Assembly: GCA_016283775.1 (NCBI GenBank) | Contig: JAEENL010000057.1 | Location: forward strand, 1-45,082 | Reading direction: 5' to 3' | DNA from: Lachnospiraceae bacterium | GTDB taxonomy: Bacteria; Bacillota; Clostridia; Lachnospirales; Lachnospiraceae | Length of the DNA stretch: 45,082 nucleotides | In this document: positions 1 to 8,128 of the stretch, in pieces | How positions within the stretch are numbered: the first letter of the stretch is position 1 | Layout: each line of letters starts with the position of its first letter | Notes under the pieces: generated by a model | Databases searched by the model: none | Told to the model about the DNA's origin: nothing | What the model saw: only the letters and a program-made list of their open reading frames with translations | Program-made: the position numbers and the translations under genes

Positions 1-1326
1 GTTCCGATCATAATCCAGAACATGATCACAAACTTTGTGGGACTTCTTGACAACATAATGGTCGGCGCTATCGGCACCGAACAGATGACGGGCGTGTCCA
101 TCGTGAACCAGCTGATCTTTGTGTTCAATCTTGCGCTGTTCGGAGCCATCTCAGGCCCCGGGATATACACCGCGCAATATTACGGAAAAGGCGATCACAA
201 CGGAGTGCGTCAGACCATGCGCTTTAAACTCATTGTATCCACACTCATCCTCGGCGCCGGCCTTTTGATCTTTGGATTTTTGGGGCATCCGCTGATAAGG
301 CTTTTTATGACGGAGACCGACGTTAACCTCGACCCCGAAGCCATCTTTTCATACGCCGCGCAGTACCTTGCGGTAATGATGATAGGTCTCGTCCCTTTTA
401 CTTTTACGAATGCATATTCGGGAACGCTTCGCGAGACCGGACAGACAACGGTTCCGATGATCGCGGGCATAACAGCGACCGTCCTCAACCTTGCCCTTAA
501 CTATGTGCTGATATTCGGTCATTTCGGAGCTCCAAAGCTCGGAGTTGTGGGCGCCGCCCTTGCAACCGTGATCTCCCGCTTTGTGGAATTTGCGATCATC
601 GTCACATGGTCACACGCCAATGTAAAAAAGAATCCGTTCATAAAAGGACTCTACAAATCCTTTGCGATACCTGCGGAACTTGTAAAAAAGATACTTCTTC
701 GCGGCACACCGCTGTTCCTCAATGAATTTCTGTGGTCCGTCGGAATGTCCGCTCTCACACAGCGCTATTCCACACGAGGCCTTGATGTTGTGGCAGCCGT
801 AAACATTTCAAACACCATATTTAACCTGTTCAACGTGATGGTGATCTCAATGGGATCCGTGGTCGCGATAATCATCGGGAACCTCCTCGGAGCCTCCAAA
901 AACGAAGAAGCCGTGGAAACGGACAGAAAACTCATCACCTTGTCCATCCTGATATGCATAGTGTTCGGTGTTCTTGAATGGGTATGCGCGCCACTTTTCC
1001 CAAAGCTTTACAAAACAGAACCGGCAATAAGGGAACTCGCGGCAAACCTGCTTCGCATAAACGCTTGCTGTCTTCCTGTGCATGCTTTCCTGAACACTGC
1101 ATATTTCACTTTGAGATCCGGCGGAAAAACGGTGATAACCTTTATCTTCGACTCGGTCTTCATAATGCTCGTGGCTTTTCCCATCGCTTTTATGCTGAGC
1201 GCCCTTACGCCGATGCCGATAATCCCGCTCTACATATGCGTGCAGCTTACCGATGTGCTTAAGATCGGGCTCGGAGCCATATTCCTAAAAAAACGCATAT
1301 GGATAAACAACCTTGTAGAAGAATAA
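1..1326 (+). CDS. MATE-family multidrug efflux transporter, 5' end outside the window
   Basis: Membrane antiporter of the MATE (MatE) family, expected to export drugs or metabolites in exchange for Na+ or H+. The reading frame is open from base 1, and the residues before the first Met (ending I-I-I-Q-N) fit the usual MATE segment leading into L-D-N-I-M-V-G, so the true start lies upstream. The roughly 440 visible residues contain about twelve hydrophobic segments arranged as two similar halves, and the usual Asn/Asp-containing first helix. Full-length members are about 450 residues, so little is missing. It stands alone on the plus strand and ends just before a bidirectional terminator. Substrate cannot be told from sequence. 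Confidence 0.93.
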   Translation, partial: VPIIIQNMITNFVGLLDNIMVGAIGTEQMTGVSIVNQLIFVFNLALFGAISGPGIYTAQYYGKGDHNGVRQTMRFKLIVSTLILGAGLLIFGFLGHPLIRLFMTETDVNLDPEAIFSYAAQYLAVMMIGLVPFTFTNAYSGTLRETGQTTVPMIAGITATVLNLALNYVLIFGHFGAPKLGVVGAALATVISRFVEFAIIVTWSHANVKKNPFIKGLYKSFAIPAELVKKILLRGTPLFLNEFLWSVGMSALTQRYSTRGLDVVAAVNISNTIFNLFNVMVISMGSVVAIIIGNLLGASKNEEAVETDRKLITLSILICIVFGVLEWVCAPLFPKLYKTEPAIRELAANLLRINACCLPVHAFLNTAYFTLRSGGKTVITFIFDSVFIMLVAFPIAFMLSALTPMPIIPLYICVQLTDVLKIGLGAIFLKKRIWINNLVEE

Positions 1327-1333
1327 AAAGAAT

Positions 1334-1359
1334 GCGGTCCCTCGAATGTGAAGGACCGC
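1334..1359. terminator. Bidirectional rho-independent terminator
   Basis: A 7-bp GC-rich stem (GCGGTCC / GGACCGC) with a 12-nt loop lies between two convergent genes. On the plus strand it is followed by a T-rich run (GTTTCTTATTTT), and on the minus strand by TTCTTTTTATTC. It can therefore stop both the MATE transcript and the peptidase transcript. Confidence 0.8.
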
Positions 1360-1365
1360 TGTTTC

Positions 1366-2022
1366 TTATTTTGCGATGAAAACGGTGTTTTTTTCAAATA
1401 TCCCAAACGCAAAAGCAAGCTGCAGATAAAGAGGCATGTCTTCAAACGCCTCAAAGCTTGTCCTGTCAAGGAATTCGTTGAGTGAGATATATTCGTAATA
1501 TCCGTACGGATTTGCTATCGTAACGGTGTCCTCAGCCACGTCAAGCCCTGTGACGAGCGAATAGTGCAAGGTCCACTGCCCCTGTATCGGAGCCGCCCAT
1601 TCAAAAGGCACCGGGATCCCGTTTGCGAGCGAGTCGTAGACCATGTCGATAAGCTTTGTATCGGGGAGATATTTATGCATCGTGGTCACGTACTGAGGAA
1701 AGCGCTTGTTCATTTCCTTGCAGAACGCATTTCCTGTCGATGTCACGACTTTTCCGTATTCTTCAAAAAGCTTTTCTTCAGTGATGTCCGATCCGCACCA
1801 GCCCGAAAACATCTCGATCACGGCATAACCGCAGGACACTTCCTGTCCTATGACTTCAACGCCTTCCACACTTACGGGTGTTTTGTATTTTTCGTCAGAT
1901 GCTATCTGTGAACGTTCATCGTTCAGCACCTCGGTCATCTTTTCAAGCCTTATCAACGCGCCCATTGCTACGATCGCAACAGCGAAGATCACACCGAATA
2001 TGATGCCAAGTACCTTTTTCAT
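1366..2022 (-). CDS. C39-like (Peptidase_C39_2) cysteine peptidase, membrane-anchored
   Basis: Probable extracytoplasmic papain-fold cysteine peptidase of the C39-like group. One N-terminal hydrophobic segment (about residues 4-23) acts as an uncleaved signal or membrane anchor. The catalytic pattern is visible: Q60-x-x-x-C64-G-Y (oxyanion Gln and nucleophile Cys), H153 in L-H-Y-S-L-V-T-G, and N171 in I-A-N-P-Y-G, the usual Cys-His-Asn order. Length is 218 residues. The start codon directly abuts the stop of the upstream HD-GYP gene, so the two are co-transcribed. Substrate is unknown. Bacteriocin processing is unlikely because no ABC transporter is nearby. Confidence 0.75.
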   Translation of the reverse strand: MKKVLGIIFGVIFAVAIVAMGALIRLEKMTEVLNDERSQIASDEKYKTPVSVEGVEVIGQEVSCGYAVIEMFSGWCGSDITEEKLFEEYGKVVTSTGNAFCKEMNKRFPQYVTTMHKYLPDTKLIDMVYDSLANGIPVPFEWAAPIQGQWTLHYSLVTGLDVAEDTVTIANPYGYYEYISLNEFLDRTSFEAFEDMPLYLQLAFAFGIFEKNTVFIAK

Positions 2023-3741
2023 CTATGCTTCCTCCTGGTCTCTGTAATAAGCTTCAAGTCTCGGCCGGGCCTTTTCATAGGCACTTTTAAGCCCCGGATC
2101 GAACTGCGTTCCCATACCTTCCATGATGATGCTGTCAGCTCTTGAAGCATCGAAGGCCTCTTTGTAAACACGCTTGCTCACGAGCGCATCGTAGACATCT
2201 GCTATCGCCATGATCCTTGCCTCTATCGGTATGTTTTCTCCGGCAAGTCCCTTGGGATACCCTGAGCCGTCCCAGCGTTCATGATGGAAATGCGCCACAT
2301 TTTCCGCGATGGACTTGAACATCTCATCGTCAGTATTCAGCAGTATCTCATGTATAACGCGCGCACCTTCGGTCGTATGTTTCTTCATCATGTCATACTC
2401 TTCCGGTGTGAAACGCCCGGGTTTTCTTAAGACCGCGTCGTCTACCGCGATCTTTCCAAGGTCATGCATGGGCGCAGCCTTTATCACATTTTGACAGAAT
2501 TCCTTTGAAAGGTCAAGTTTTCCTTCTTTCACTATCTCACCCACAAGGATCCTCACGCCCTCACTTGTCCTTTTGATATGTCCGCCCGTTGAATTGTCGC
2601 GGCTTTCAACCATCATCGCAAGGCTCATGATGAGATTGTCGTGCATCTCTGTGATGTGGCTTGTTTTTAAAGCGACTTCCCTCTGAAGTTTTTCATTGTA
2701 AGAGTCAAGAAGTCTTATATATCTTCTGTTTGATGTATCATCCGTAAATGTCACGACATAACCGCATTTTCTGCTCCCGTCGTAAAGATAGTTTATATCC
2801 ACGTTGAAATACCTGTCTTTTTCAGGATCTCCGTCTGGATCATGAAGTGTAAAGACATGCTTTTGCTTTTTGCTGTCTCTTTTGAAATCGTCGATATAGC
2901 GTCTGAGTTTTCTGAGTGAGGGCTTGTAGCCGAGCTGTTCGTCCACCGCAAGGCCGGCGAGCTCCGGCATCAGAGTCGAGGCAATGTCATTGCTCCCCAG
3001 ATATCTGTACATGAAGTCAAAGGAAACATAGCCGATGCCGCGTTCCCGAACCATCGAATCTATCACGGTTTCCGCGACGTCATACAGGTTTATCCTGAAG
3101 GTTATCCCGAGGAACATGATCTGCGCTATAAGGTAGCCCAATGGGACAAGATCCACTTTATCCCTTATCAGTTTCCCCGCAAAAAAGCTCACCATACAGA
3201 CGACATCGGGAATGAGTAGTATCTGAAGTATTCTTTTCGGAACCTGGTTTTTCTTAAGGAGCGCATAGATGATCGCGACTATCCCCAAAAAGAAAAGCAG
3301 GAACACCAGCACATAAAACACGGTATGCATAAAGGCGTATTCTCTGTTCAGTATCACGGTATTTCCGTTTTTTTCAAAAGATACTTCTTTATAAAATACC
3401 GGAAGGTATCCGATGGTGAGCGTGGAAACATAGACAAACGCGCTCATCGAGAACAGCACTGTACGCATCCATCTTTTGACACTGATATTGCAGAGCGTGA
3501 TTATGCTCTCCAAAATGAAAAACTGCAGGAAACAACCGCCTATGTAGCTTATCTGAACGGCAATGACGGCATTTTCGGCATTTTTTGCAAGGGCAAACAA
3601 TAAATACCCGAGGCAGGAAAGCGGAACAATGGTAAATATCATATTGAAATTGGCGTCAAAATGCTTATGCCAAAAATGGACATACACTGCGGAACATATA
3701 AGAGAAAGCACAAACACAACGCCGTAAAACACTGTCGTCAT
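2023..3741 (-). CDS. Membrane HD-GYP domain protein, probable c-di-GMP phosphodiesterase
   Basis: 572-residue protein with a seven-helix membrane sensor (about 1-220) resembling the N-terminal 7TM region of some histidine kinases, a PAS-like segment (about 235-340), and a C-terminal HD-GYP hydrolase. Metal ligands and signature are present: G-G-H388, H426-D427-L-G-K, H486-H487, and D-G-S-G-Y-P-K-G at 491-498. The predicted role is to degrade cyclic di-GMP in response to a membrane or extracellular signal. The ATG at 3739-3741 was chosen because the promoter -10 at 3770-3775 lies inside the longer frame, which rules out upstream starts. AAAGGAG lies 11 nt upstream, a slightly long spacing. It is co-transcribed with the C39-like peptidase. 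Confidence 0.88.
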   Translation of the reverse strand: MTTVFYGVVFVLSLICSAVYVHFWHKHFDANFNMIFTIVPLSCLGYLLFALAKNAENAVIAVQISYIGGCFLQFFILESIITLCNISVKRWMRTVLFSMSAFVYVSTLTIGYLPVFYKEVSFEKNGNTVILNREYAFMHTVFYVLVFLLFFLGIVAIIYALLKKNQVPKRILQILLIPDVVCMVSFFAGKLIRDKVDLVPLGYLIAQIMFLGITFRINLYDVAETVIDSMVRERGIGYVSFDFMYRYLGSNDIASTLMPELAGLAVDEQLGYKPSLRKLRRYIDDFKRDSKKQKHVFTLHDPDGDPEKDRYFNVDINYLYDGSRKCGYVVTFTDDTSNRRYIRLLDSYNEKLQREVALKTSHITEMHDNLIMSLAMMVESRDNSTGGHIKRTSEGVRILVGEIVKEGKLDLSKEFCQNVIKAAPMHDLGKIAVDDAVLRKPGRFTPEEYDMMKKHTTEGARVIHEILLNTDDEMFKSIAENVAHFHHERWDGSGYPKGLAGENIPIEARIMAIADVYDALVSKRVYKEAFDASRADSIIMEGMGTQFDPGLKSAYEKARPRLEAYYRDQEEA

Positions 3742-3769
3742 CTCGCATCTCGCTCCTTTCGTCTTAAAC

Positions 3770-3798
3770 ATCATAACACATAATTTAATACTTGACAA
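3770..3798 (-). promoter_or_regulatory. Promoter of the HD-GYP / C39 peptidase unit
   Basis: Reading the minus strand, TTGTCA (3793-3798) is followed by a 17-nt spacer and TATGAT (3770-3775). The -35 shares five bases with the plus-strand -35 of padR. Confidence 0.7.
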
Positions 3799-3821
3799 GA
3801 AGAAATACTTCGTGATATGAT
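3792..3821 (+). promoter_or_regulatory. Promoter of padR-DUF1700-DUF4097
   Basis: TTGACA (3792-3797), an 18-nt spacer and TATGAT (3816-3821). AATACTT occurs at 3787-3793 and 3804-3810, with the inverted AGTATT at 3838-3843. These flank the core promoter and are candidate autoregulatory PadR sites (inference). Confidence 0.7.
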
Positions 3822-3862
3822 GTATCTCGCAAAAAAGAGTATTGCATGAAAGGAGGTATGAC

Positions 3863-4183
3863 ATGGATGTTCAGTTAAAACGAGGTCTTTTGGACGTTTG
3901 TGTCCTTGCCGCGATAAAAAATGACGATTCATACGGCTACAAGATAATAAAGGACATGAAGCCCTACATAGAAATGTCGGAATCCACACTGTACACCATT
4001 CTCAAACGACTTGAAGCAGCGAGGATGCTCACAGTGAGAAGCGCCGAGCACGAGGGCCGGCTCAGGAAATACTATCGCATCACCGATGTGGGGGTAAAGC
4101 GGATTGACGACTTCAAAGACGAATGGAAAGAAATCATGTCTATCTATCGATTTGTGACCAGGGAGGATCAAGGGAATGAGTAA
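3863..4183 (+). CDS. PadR-family transcriptional regulator
   Basis: Small winged-helix repressor of 106 residues, the typical size of the short PadR class. Family hallmarks are visible: G-L-L-D near the N-terminus, S-Y-G-Y, S-E-S-T-L-Y-T-I-L-K-R-L (recognition helix region) and the wing G-R-L-R-K-Y-Y-R-I-T. The start is the ATG at 3863, placed 6 nt after AGGAGG (3851-3856). The in-frame TTG at 3842 lies upstream of that site and is rejected. The stop overlaps the next gene by 8 nt. PadR genes are commonly coupled to DUF1700 genes and often repress their own operon, which is likely here. Confidence 0.93.
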   Translation: MDVQLKRGLLDVCVLAAIKNDDSYGYKIIKDMKPYIEMSESTLYTILKRLEAARMLTVRSAEHEGRLRKYYRITDVGVKRIDDFKDEWKEIMSIYRFVTREDQGNE

Positions 4184-4772
4184 ACAGGAATTTCTCGATC
4201 AATTGAGAGCGGGTCTAGCGGGTCTGCCGCAGCAGGACATCAACGAACGTCTGACATTTTATTCGGAGATGATCGACGACCGCATCGAAGAAGGTCTTAC
4301 GGAAGAGGCTGCCGTAGCAGGCATGGACTCTGTTGACAGCATCGTATCACAGACACTGTCCGAGATCCCTCTTTCAAAGATCGTAAAGGAACGCGTATCC
4401 TCAAAGCGCAGCATGCCTGCATGGGCGATCATACTTATCATCATAGGCGCTCCGGTATGGATACCGCTTCTGTTAAGCTTTTTCATCATAATACTGTCAT
4501 TTTACGTTGTGATCTGGAGCATCGTCTTCGCGCTTTGGGCGACTGTTGTCGGCATCGGGCTGTCATCCGTGGCTTCACTTGCCGCAGGAGTGATCCTGAT
4601 GTGCCTGGGCCACGGCATCACAGGCGTTTTGCTCATCAGCGCATTCCTTGTGCTGGTCGGCCTGACGATACTGTTCGTGTTCCTTAGCATAGCGCTCACC
4701 AAAGCCATGGCGATCCTCACCGGAGTCATTGCTTCGGGAATAAAGAGAATGTTCATCAGAAAGGAGAAATGA
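4176..4772 (+). CDS. DUF1700 (HAAS) domain membrane protein
   Basis: 198-residue protein. The N-terminal cytosolic helical domain (about 1-75) matches the DUF1700/HAAS pattern: M-S-K-x-E-F-L-x-x-L, then a motif Y-S-E-M-I-D-D-R-I-E-E-G, followed by E-E-A-V-A. The rest (about 80-190) is very hydrophobic with several transmembrane helices. GGAGG sits 9 nt before the ATG, which overlaps the end of padR. HAAS proteins usually partner PadR regulators and DUF4097 proteins in envelope-sensing operons, exactly the order found here. The molecular role is not established. Confidence 0.88.
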   Translation: MSKQEFLDQLRAGLAGLPQQDINERLTFYSEMIDDRIEEGLTEEAAVAGMDSVDSIVSQTLSEIPLSKIVKERVSSKRSMPAWAIILIIIGAPVWIPLLLSFFIIILSFYVVIWSIVFALWATVVGIGLSSVASLAAGVILMCLGHGITGVLLISAFLVLVGLTILFVFLSIALTKAMAILTGVIASGIKRMFIRKEK

Positions 4773-4773
4773 G

Positions 4774-5742
4774 ATGAGAAAGTCATCAATGGGCTGGCTT
4801 ATAGCCGCAGTCCTTCTTATCGTGCTCGGAGCGGTAATCTTTGTAGTTATCATGAGCACCAGAAAATGGGATTTTAAGGAGATTGGAAACGTGGAATACA
4901 AGGAATACACTTTTGATATAACCGACGATTTCAGTAACATCGATGTTGACACGGATACCGAAGACATAACCTTTAAGCCTTCGACAGACGGAAAATGCAA
5001 GGTTGTGTTCTATATTCAGGATTATGAAACACCCGAGGCAAATGTTTTGTCCGGAACGCTTGAGATAACAACGACCGAAAACAGAAAGTGGTACGACCAC
5101 ATTTCACCCACATTTTCCTTTGAAGATGCCTACATTTACATATATCTTCCCGAAAAAGAATATGAACGCCTCGATGTAAAATTCAGCACGGGCGATATCA
5201 CTGTCCCGTCGGATTTCACTTTCTCGGATATCGCTTTTAACGGAAGCACAGGTGATGTTACCTGCCGCGCTTCGTCAAAAGGAGACCTCAAGATCAAGCT
5301 CAGCACGGGAGACATCGACCTTTCCGATCTGAGCGCGGAAAATGCCGATCTCACGGTATCTACCGGAAAAGTCACCGTTTCTTCACTTGACTGCAAGGGA
5401 AGACTTTATGTAAAAGTGAGCACCGGAAAGAGCGTCCTCACAGACATCACCGCAAAGTCCTTCACTTCAGAGGGGAGCACGGGCCACATAACACTCACGG
5501 ATGCGGTGTTCACGGAAAGCCTGAACATCAAGCGCAGCACAGGAAAGGTCGATCTTAATGACTGTGACGCGGCGGATATCAAGGTAGTGACCGATACCGG
5601 AGACATAAACGGCACTCTCCTTTCGGAAAAAGTGTTCATCACTCACTCCGACACAGGACACATAAGTGTTCCCGACAGCACTTCAGGCGGAAGATGCGAT
5701 CTTTCCACCGACACCGGAGACATCAGGATAAAACTGAAATAA
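4774..5742 (+). CDS. DUF4097-family beta-strand repeat protein, membrane-anchored
   Basis: 322 residues with one N-terminal transmembrane segment (about 8-28) and a presumably extracytoplasmic beta-rich domain. The pattern [S/D]-T-G-[D/K/H] begins at residues 138, 158, 177, 196, 216, 235, 255, 274, 293 and 313, giving ten copies spaced 19 or 20 residues. This indicates a very regular beta-solenoid. AAGGAG precedes the ATG, and the gap from the DUF1700 stop is one base. Together with PadR and DUF1700 it likely forms an envelope-state sensing or adaptor module; the ligand is unknown. Its last 20 bases overlap the 3' end of prmA on the other strand. Confidence 0.87.
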   Translation: MRKSSMGWLIAAVLLIVLGAVIFVVIMSTRKWDFKEIGNVEYKEYTFDITDDFSNIDVDTDTEDITFKPSTDGKCKVVFYIQDYETPEANVLSGTLEITTTENRKWYDHISPTFSFEDAYIYIYLPEKEYERLDVKFSTGDITVPSDFTFSDIAFNGSTGDVTCRASSKGDLKIKLSTGDIDLSDLSAENADLTVSTGKVTVSSLDCKGRLYVKVSTGKSVLTDITAKSFTSEGSTGHITLTDAVFTESLNIKRSTGKVDLNDCDAADIKVVTDTGDINGTLLSEKVFITHSDTGHISVPDSTSGGRCDLSTDTGDIRIKLK

Positions 5743-6715
5743 AGCCCACCCAGTCTTTCATGCGCTTCACTTCGACGATCTTAAAGCCGTTGAAGAGAAG
5801 CGCTTTTTTTACGTCTTCCTCAGCTGTATTTATGATGCCGCTCGTTATGAAATATGCGTCCTTTTTCATGAAAGAGCCTGCGACTTTGCAAAGTTCTATT
5901 ATGACCGGAGCCAGGATATTCGCGACCACTATGTCATAGGAATGCTCTCCTATCCTTTTTCTGAGTTTTTCATCTTCCATGACATCGCCCGTAGTAAAGC
6001 ACACTCTGCCCTCTTCAAGCTTTGCGTCTTCTTTTCCGGAGTATTTTGCGGGAATGCTGTTGATCAAAGTGTTTTCAACGCTCGTATGCACCGCATTGTC
6101 GTCTATGTCCGTTCCGATCGCGCCATATGCTCCGAGCTTCATGGAAAGTATCGAAAGTATGCCGCTGCCTGTCCCCACATCAAACACTTTGTCACCCGGC
6201 TTTAGATAGTCCTTAAGCCCCGCGATGCAGAGCTTTGTGGTCTCGTGCGCTCCCGTCCCGAAAGCCGTGCCCGGATCTATCTCTATCACAAGGTCGTCGG
6301 GAGCAGCATCACAGGTCTCTTCCCATGTGGGCTTTATCAGGATGTGATCGTCCACGCGGAAAGGCTTGAAAAACTGCTTCCAGTTGTCGACCCAGTCCTT
6401 TTCTTCAGTCTCCGAATATGTAAAGGTCATGGGGCCGGGATCAAATATCCCTTCATAATCGCTGACCGCCGCCTTTATATCCTCTGCGACCTTTCTCTCG
6501 TCGGCATCCTCATCTATGTAAAAGATCACCTTTGCCGTTCCGTCATCGGGCGGAAGTTCGGGCGGGATCACCGCAAAAAGACTTTTTTCCTCTTCTTCCG
6601 TAAGAGGCACATTGTCCTCTACTTCAAAGCCCGAAAGCCCCACCTCGTCCGCTATCGCAGCCATATAATCAAGCGCTTCCGTAGTGGTCTCAAGCGTAAG
6701 TTTTTTCCATCTCAT
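5723..6715 (-). CDS. prmA: Ribosomal protein L11 methyltransferase
   Basis: SAM-dependent methyltransferase that trimethylates ribosomal protein L11. The 330-residue protein has the family N-terminal substrate-recognition domain (opening M-R-W-K-K-L-T-L-E-T-T), the segment G-T-A-F-G-T-G-A-H-E-T-T, SAM motif I (F-D-V-G-T-G-S-G-I-L-S-I), the acidic motif T-D-I-D and the catalytic loop N-I-L-A-P-V-I. It is the last gene of the esterase-led operon, 11 bases after the Memo-AMMECR1 gene, with AGAGGGAT upstream of its ATG. Its stop codon lies inside the converging DUF4097 gene. Confidence 0.95.
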   Translation of the reverse strand: MRWKKLTLETTTEALDYMAAIADEVGLSGFEVEDNVPLTEEEEKSLFAVIPPELPPDDGTAKVIFYIDEDADERKVAEDIKAAVSDYEGIFDPGPMTFTYSETEEKDWVDNWKQFFKPFRVDDHILIKPTWEETCDAAPDDLVIEIDPGTAFGTGAHETTKLCIAGLKDYLKPGDKVFDVGTGSGILSILSMKLGAYGAIGTDIDDNAVHTSVENTLINSIPAKYSGKEDAKLEEGRVCFTTGDVMEDEKLRKRIGEHSYDIVVANILAPVIIELCKVAGSFMKKDAYFITSGIINTAEEDVKKALLFNGFKIVEVKRMKDWVGFISVLS

Positions 6716-6726
6716 AAATATCCCTC

Positions 6727-8112
6727 TTATCTGTGTCTCACTACTTCAAATCTGAAAAGCTCAACATCCGCGTCCGGCGCGATGTTTCCTTTTCTTCTTG
6801 CTATGTCTATCTGGTCTTCCACCGTGTCCACCCCGTCAAGATCAGGGAGCAGCAGTCCACGCTTCATGCCCTGCTGCACGATGACACCATATCGCTTCAC
6901 ATCAAGCTCAGCCTTGGATGAAATGCGCTCAGGCGTCGTCAGCACATCGACATTTATCTCAAGCCATTTCAGTTCATCCGGACGGACAGCGTCAAACCTC
7001 GGGTCTTCGGAGACCGCGCTCACAGCGTTCCTTATGATCTCCTCCGCCAGATTGTCCGTTACCGGAAGAATGGTGCCGATACAGCCGCGAAGACGGCCGA
7101 GTTTATGAATCGAAACAAATGCGCCTGCCCGTGTTTTCAGCAGTTCTTCAGGCACATCGGACGGCACCCGCATCTGTCTTTTGTTTTTTACGAAATATTC
7201 CGCGGAAGCCCTTGCAAGTCTTACATATGCGTCTTCTTTTTCTTTCTTTTCTTCCAGCTCATTATCTATATCTTTAAGTTTTTTGTCCAGAAAATGCCTG
7301 TCCTCGTCCTGCCCCGTCACATCGAAGCTGCATATCCCGTATCCCACTCCGGTAACGTCCTCATGAGACAGCTTCTCACTCTTTACGGCCTCTCCGTCAA
7401 GCGCTCCCGCCATTATGACAAAGGATCTGTGTCCGCATTCCGCCGCCTTTTCGCAGAATGTCTCGTCAAAATCAAACAGTTCTCCGAAACGGGCAGCGCC
7501 GCACACATCCATGATCCGTTCGTCATACACGGGGCCTTCTTCGGCAAAGCCGTAAGGCCCGTAGGTCTGAAGCTTATGTGAAAGGTCTCCGCTCGCGACA
7601 AAAACGGCGCGTCTTCCAAGATCATCCGCCGCTTTCTTAAGTATCATCCCGTACTCATAGTGCTTAAACAAGTCAAGCCCCGAAAGTCCTGTGCGGACAA
7701 GCTTGAAATCGGTGTATTCCTTAAGTATGAACCAGAGCGGAACCATTGTCCCGTGATCAAGGTCACGCTTTCTTTCACCGAGCGTTCCCGCGGGGAACGA
7801 CTTTTCACTGCAGAGCTTTGAAACATATGCCGTGAACTCTTCGTCATATTTAAGATCCATCCTGATCTCCGGCGCGCGGAAATCGGAAAACGAGCCGAAT
7901 GCCCTGTTTCCCGGCGAGATGTGAAAATAATCCGCATACATTACGGAATGCGGGCTGGAAATGATAATGGTGTCCGGTCTTATCCGGGCTATCCTTTTTG
8001 CGACTTCCTCATAAGCCCGGACGGTCGTTGTTATCCGTTCTTCGCTTCCCTGTCCTATGGCCGGGACTATCATCGGCGGATGCGGTACCATGAATGCTGC
8101 CGTGATCGACAT
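6727..8112 (-). CDS. Memo-AMMECR1 fusion protein (AmmeMemoRadiSam proteins B and A)
   Basis: 461 residues with two domains. The N-terminal part (about 1-265) is Memo-like, related to class III extradiol dioxygenases, with likely metal-site His residues at H11 (P-H-P-P), H55 (S-S-P-H), H120 (L-D-H-G-T) and H179 (S-G-D-L-S-H). A charged linker (about 270-295) leads to the C-terminal AMMECR1 domain (about 296-461) with its invariant L-R-G-C-I-G-T at 341-347. AMMECR1 and Memo proteins occur with a radical SAM partner, which is the next gene upstream. The biochemical function of the set is poorly known. Start: AGGAGG five bases before the ATG at 8110-8112. Confidence 0.9.
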   Translation of the reverse strand: MSITAAFMVPHPPMIVPAIGQGSEERITTTVRAYEEVAKRIARIRPDTIIISSPHSVMYADYFHISPGNRAFGSFSDFRAPEIRMDLKYDEEFTAYVSKLCSEKSFPAGTLGERKRDLDHGTMVPLWFILKEYTDFKLVRTGLSGLDLFKHYEYGMILKKAADDLGRRAVFVASGDLSHKLQTYGPYGFAEEGPVYDERIMDVCGAARFGELFDFDETFCEKAAECGHRSFVIMAGALDGEAVKSEKLSHEDVTGVGYGICSFDVTGQDEDRHFLDKKLKDIDNELEEKKEKEDAYVRLARASAEYFVKNKRQMRVPSDVPEELLKTRAGAFVSIHKLGRLRGCIGTILPVTDNLAEEIIRNAVSAVSEDPRFDAVRPDELKWLEINVDVLTTPERISSKAELDVKRYGVIVQQGMKRGLLLPDLDGVDTVEDQIDIARRKGNIAPDADVELFRFEVVRHR

Positions 8113-8128
8113 ATGCGCCTCCTGAATC

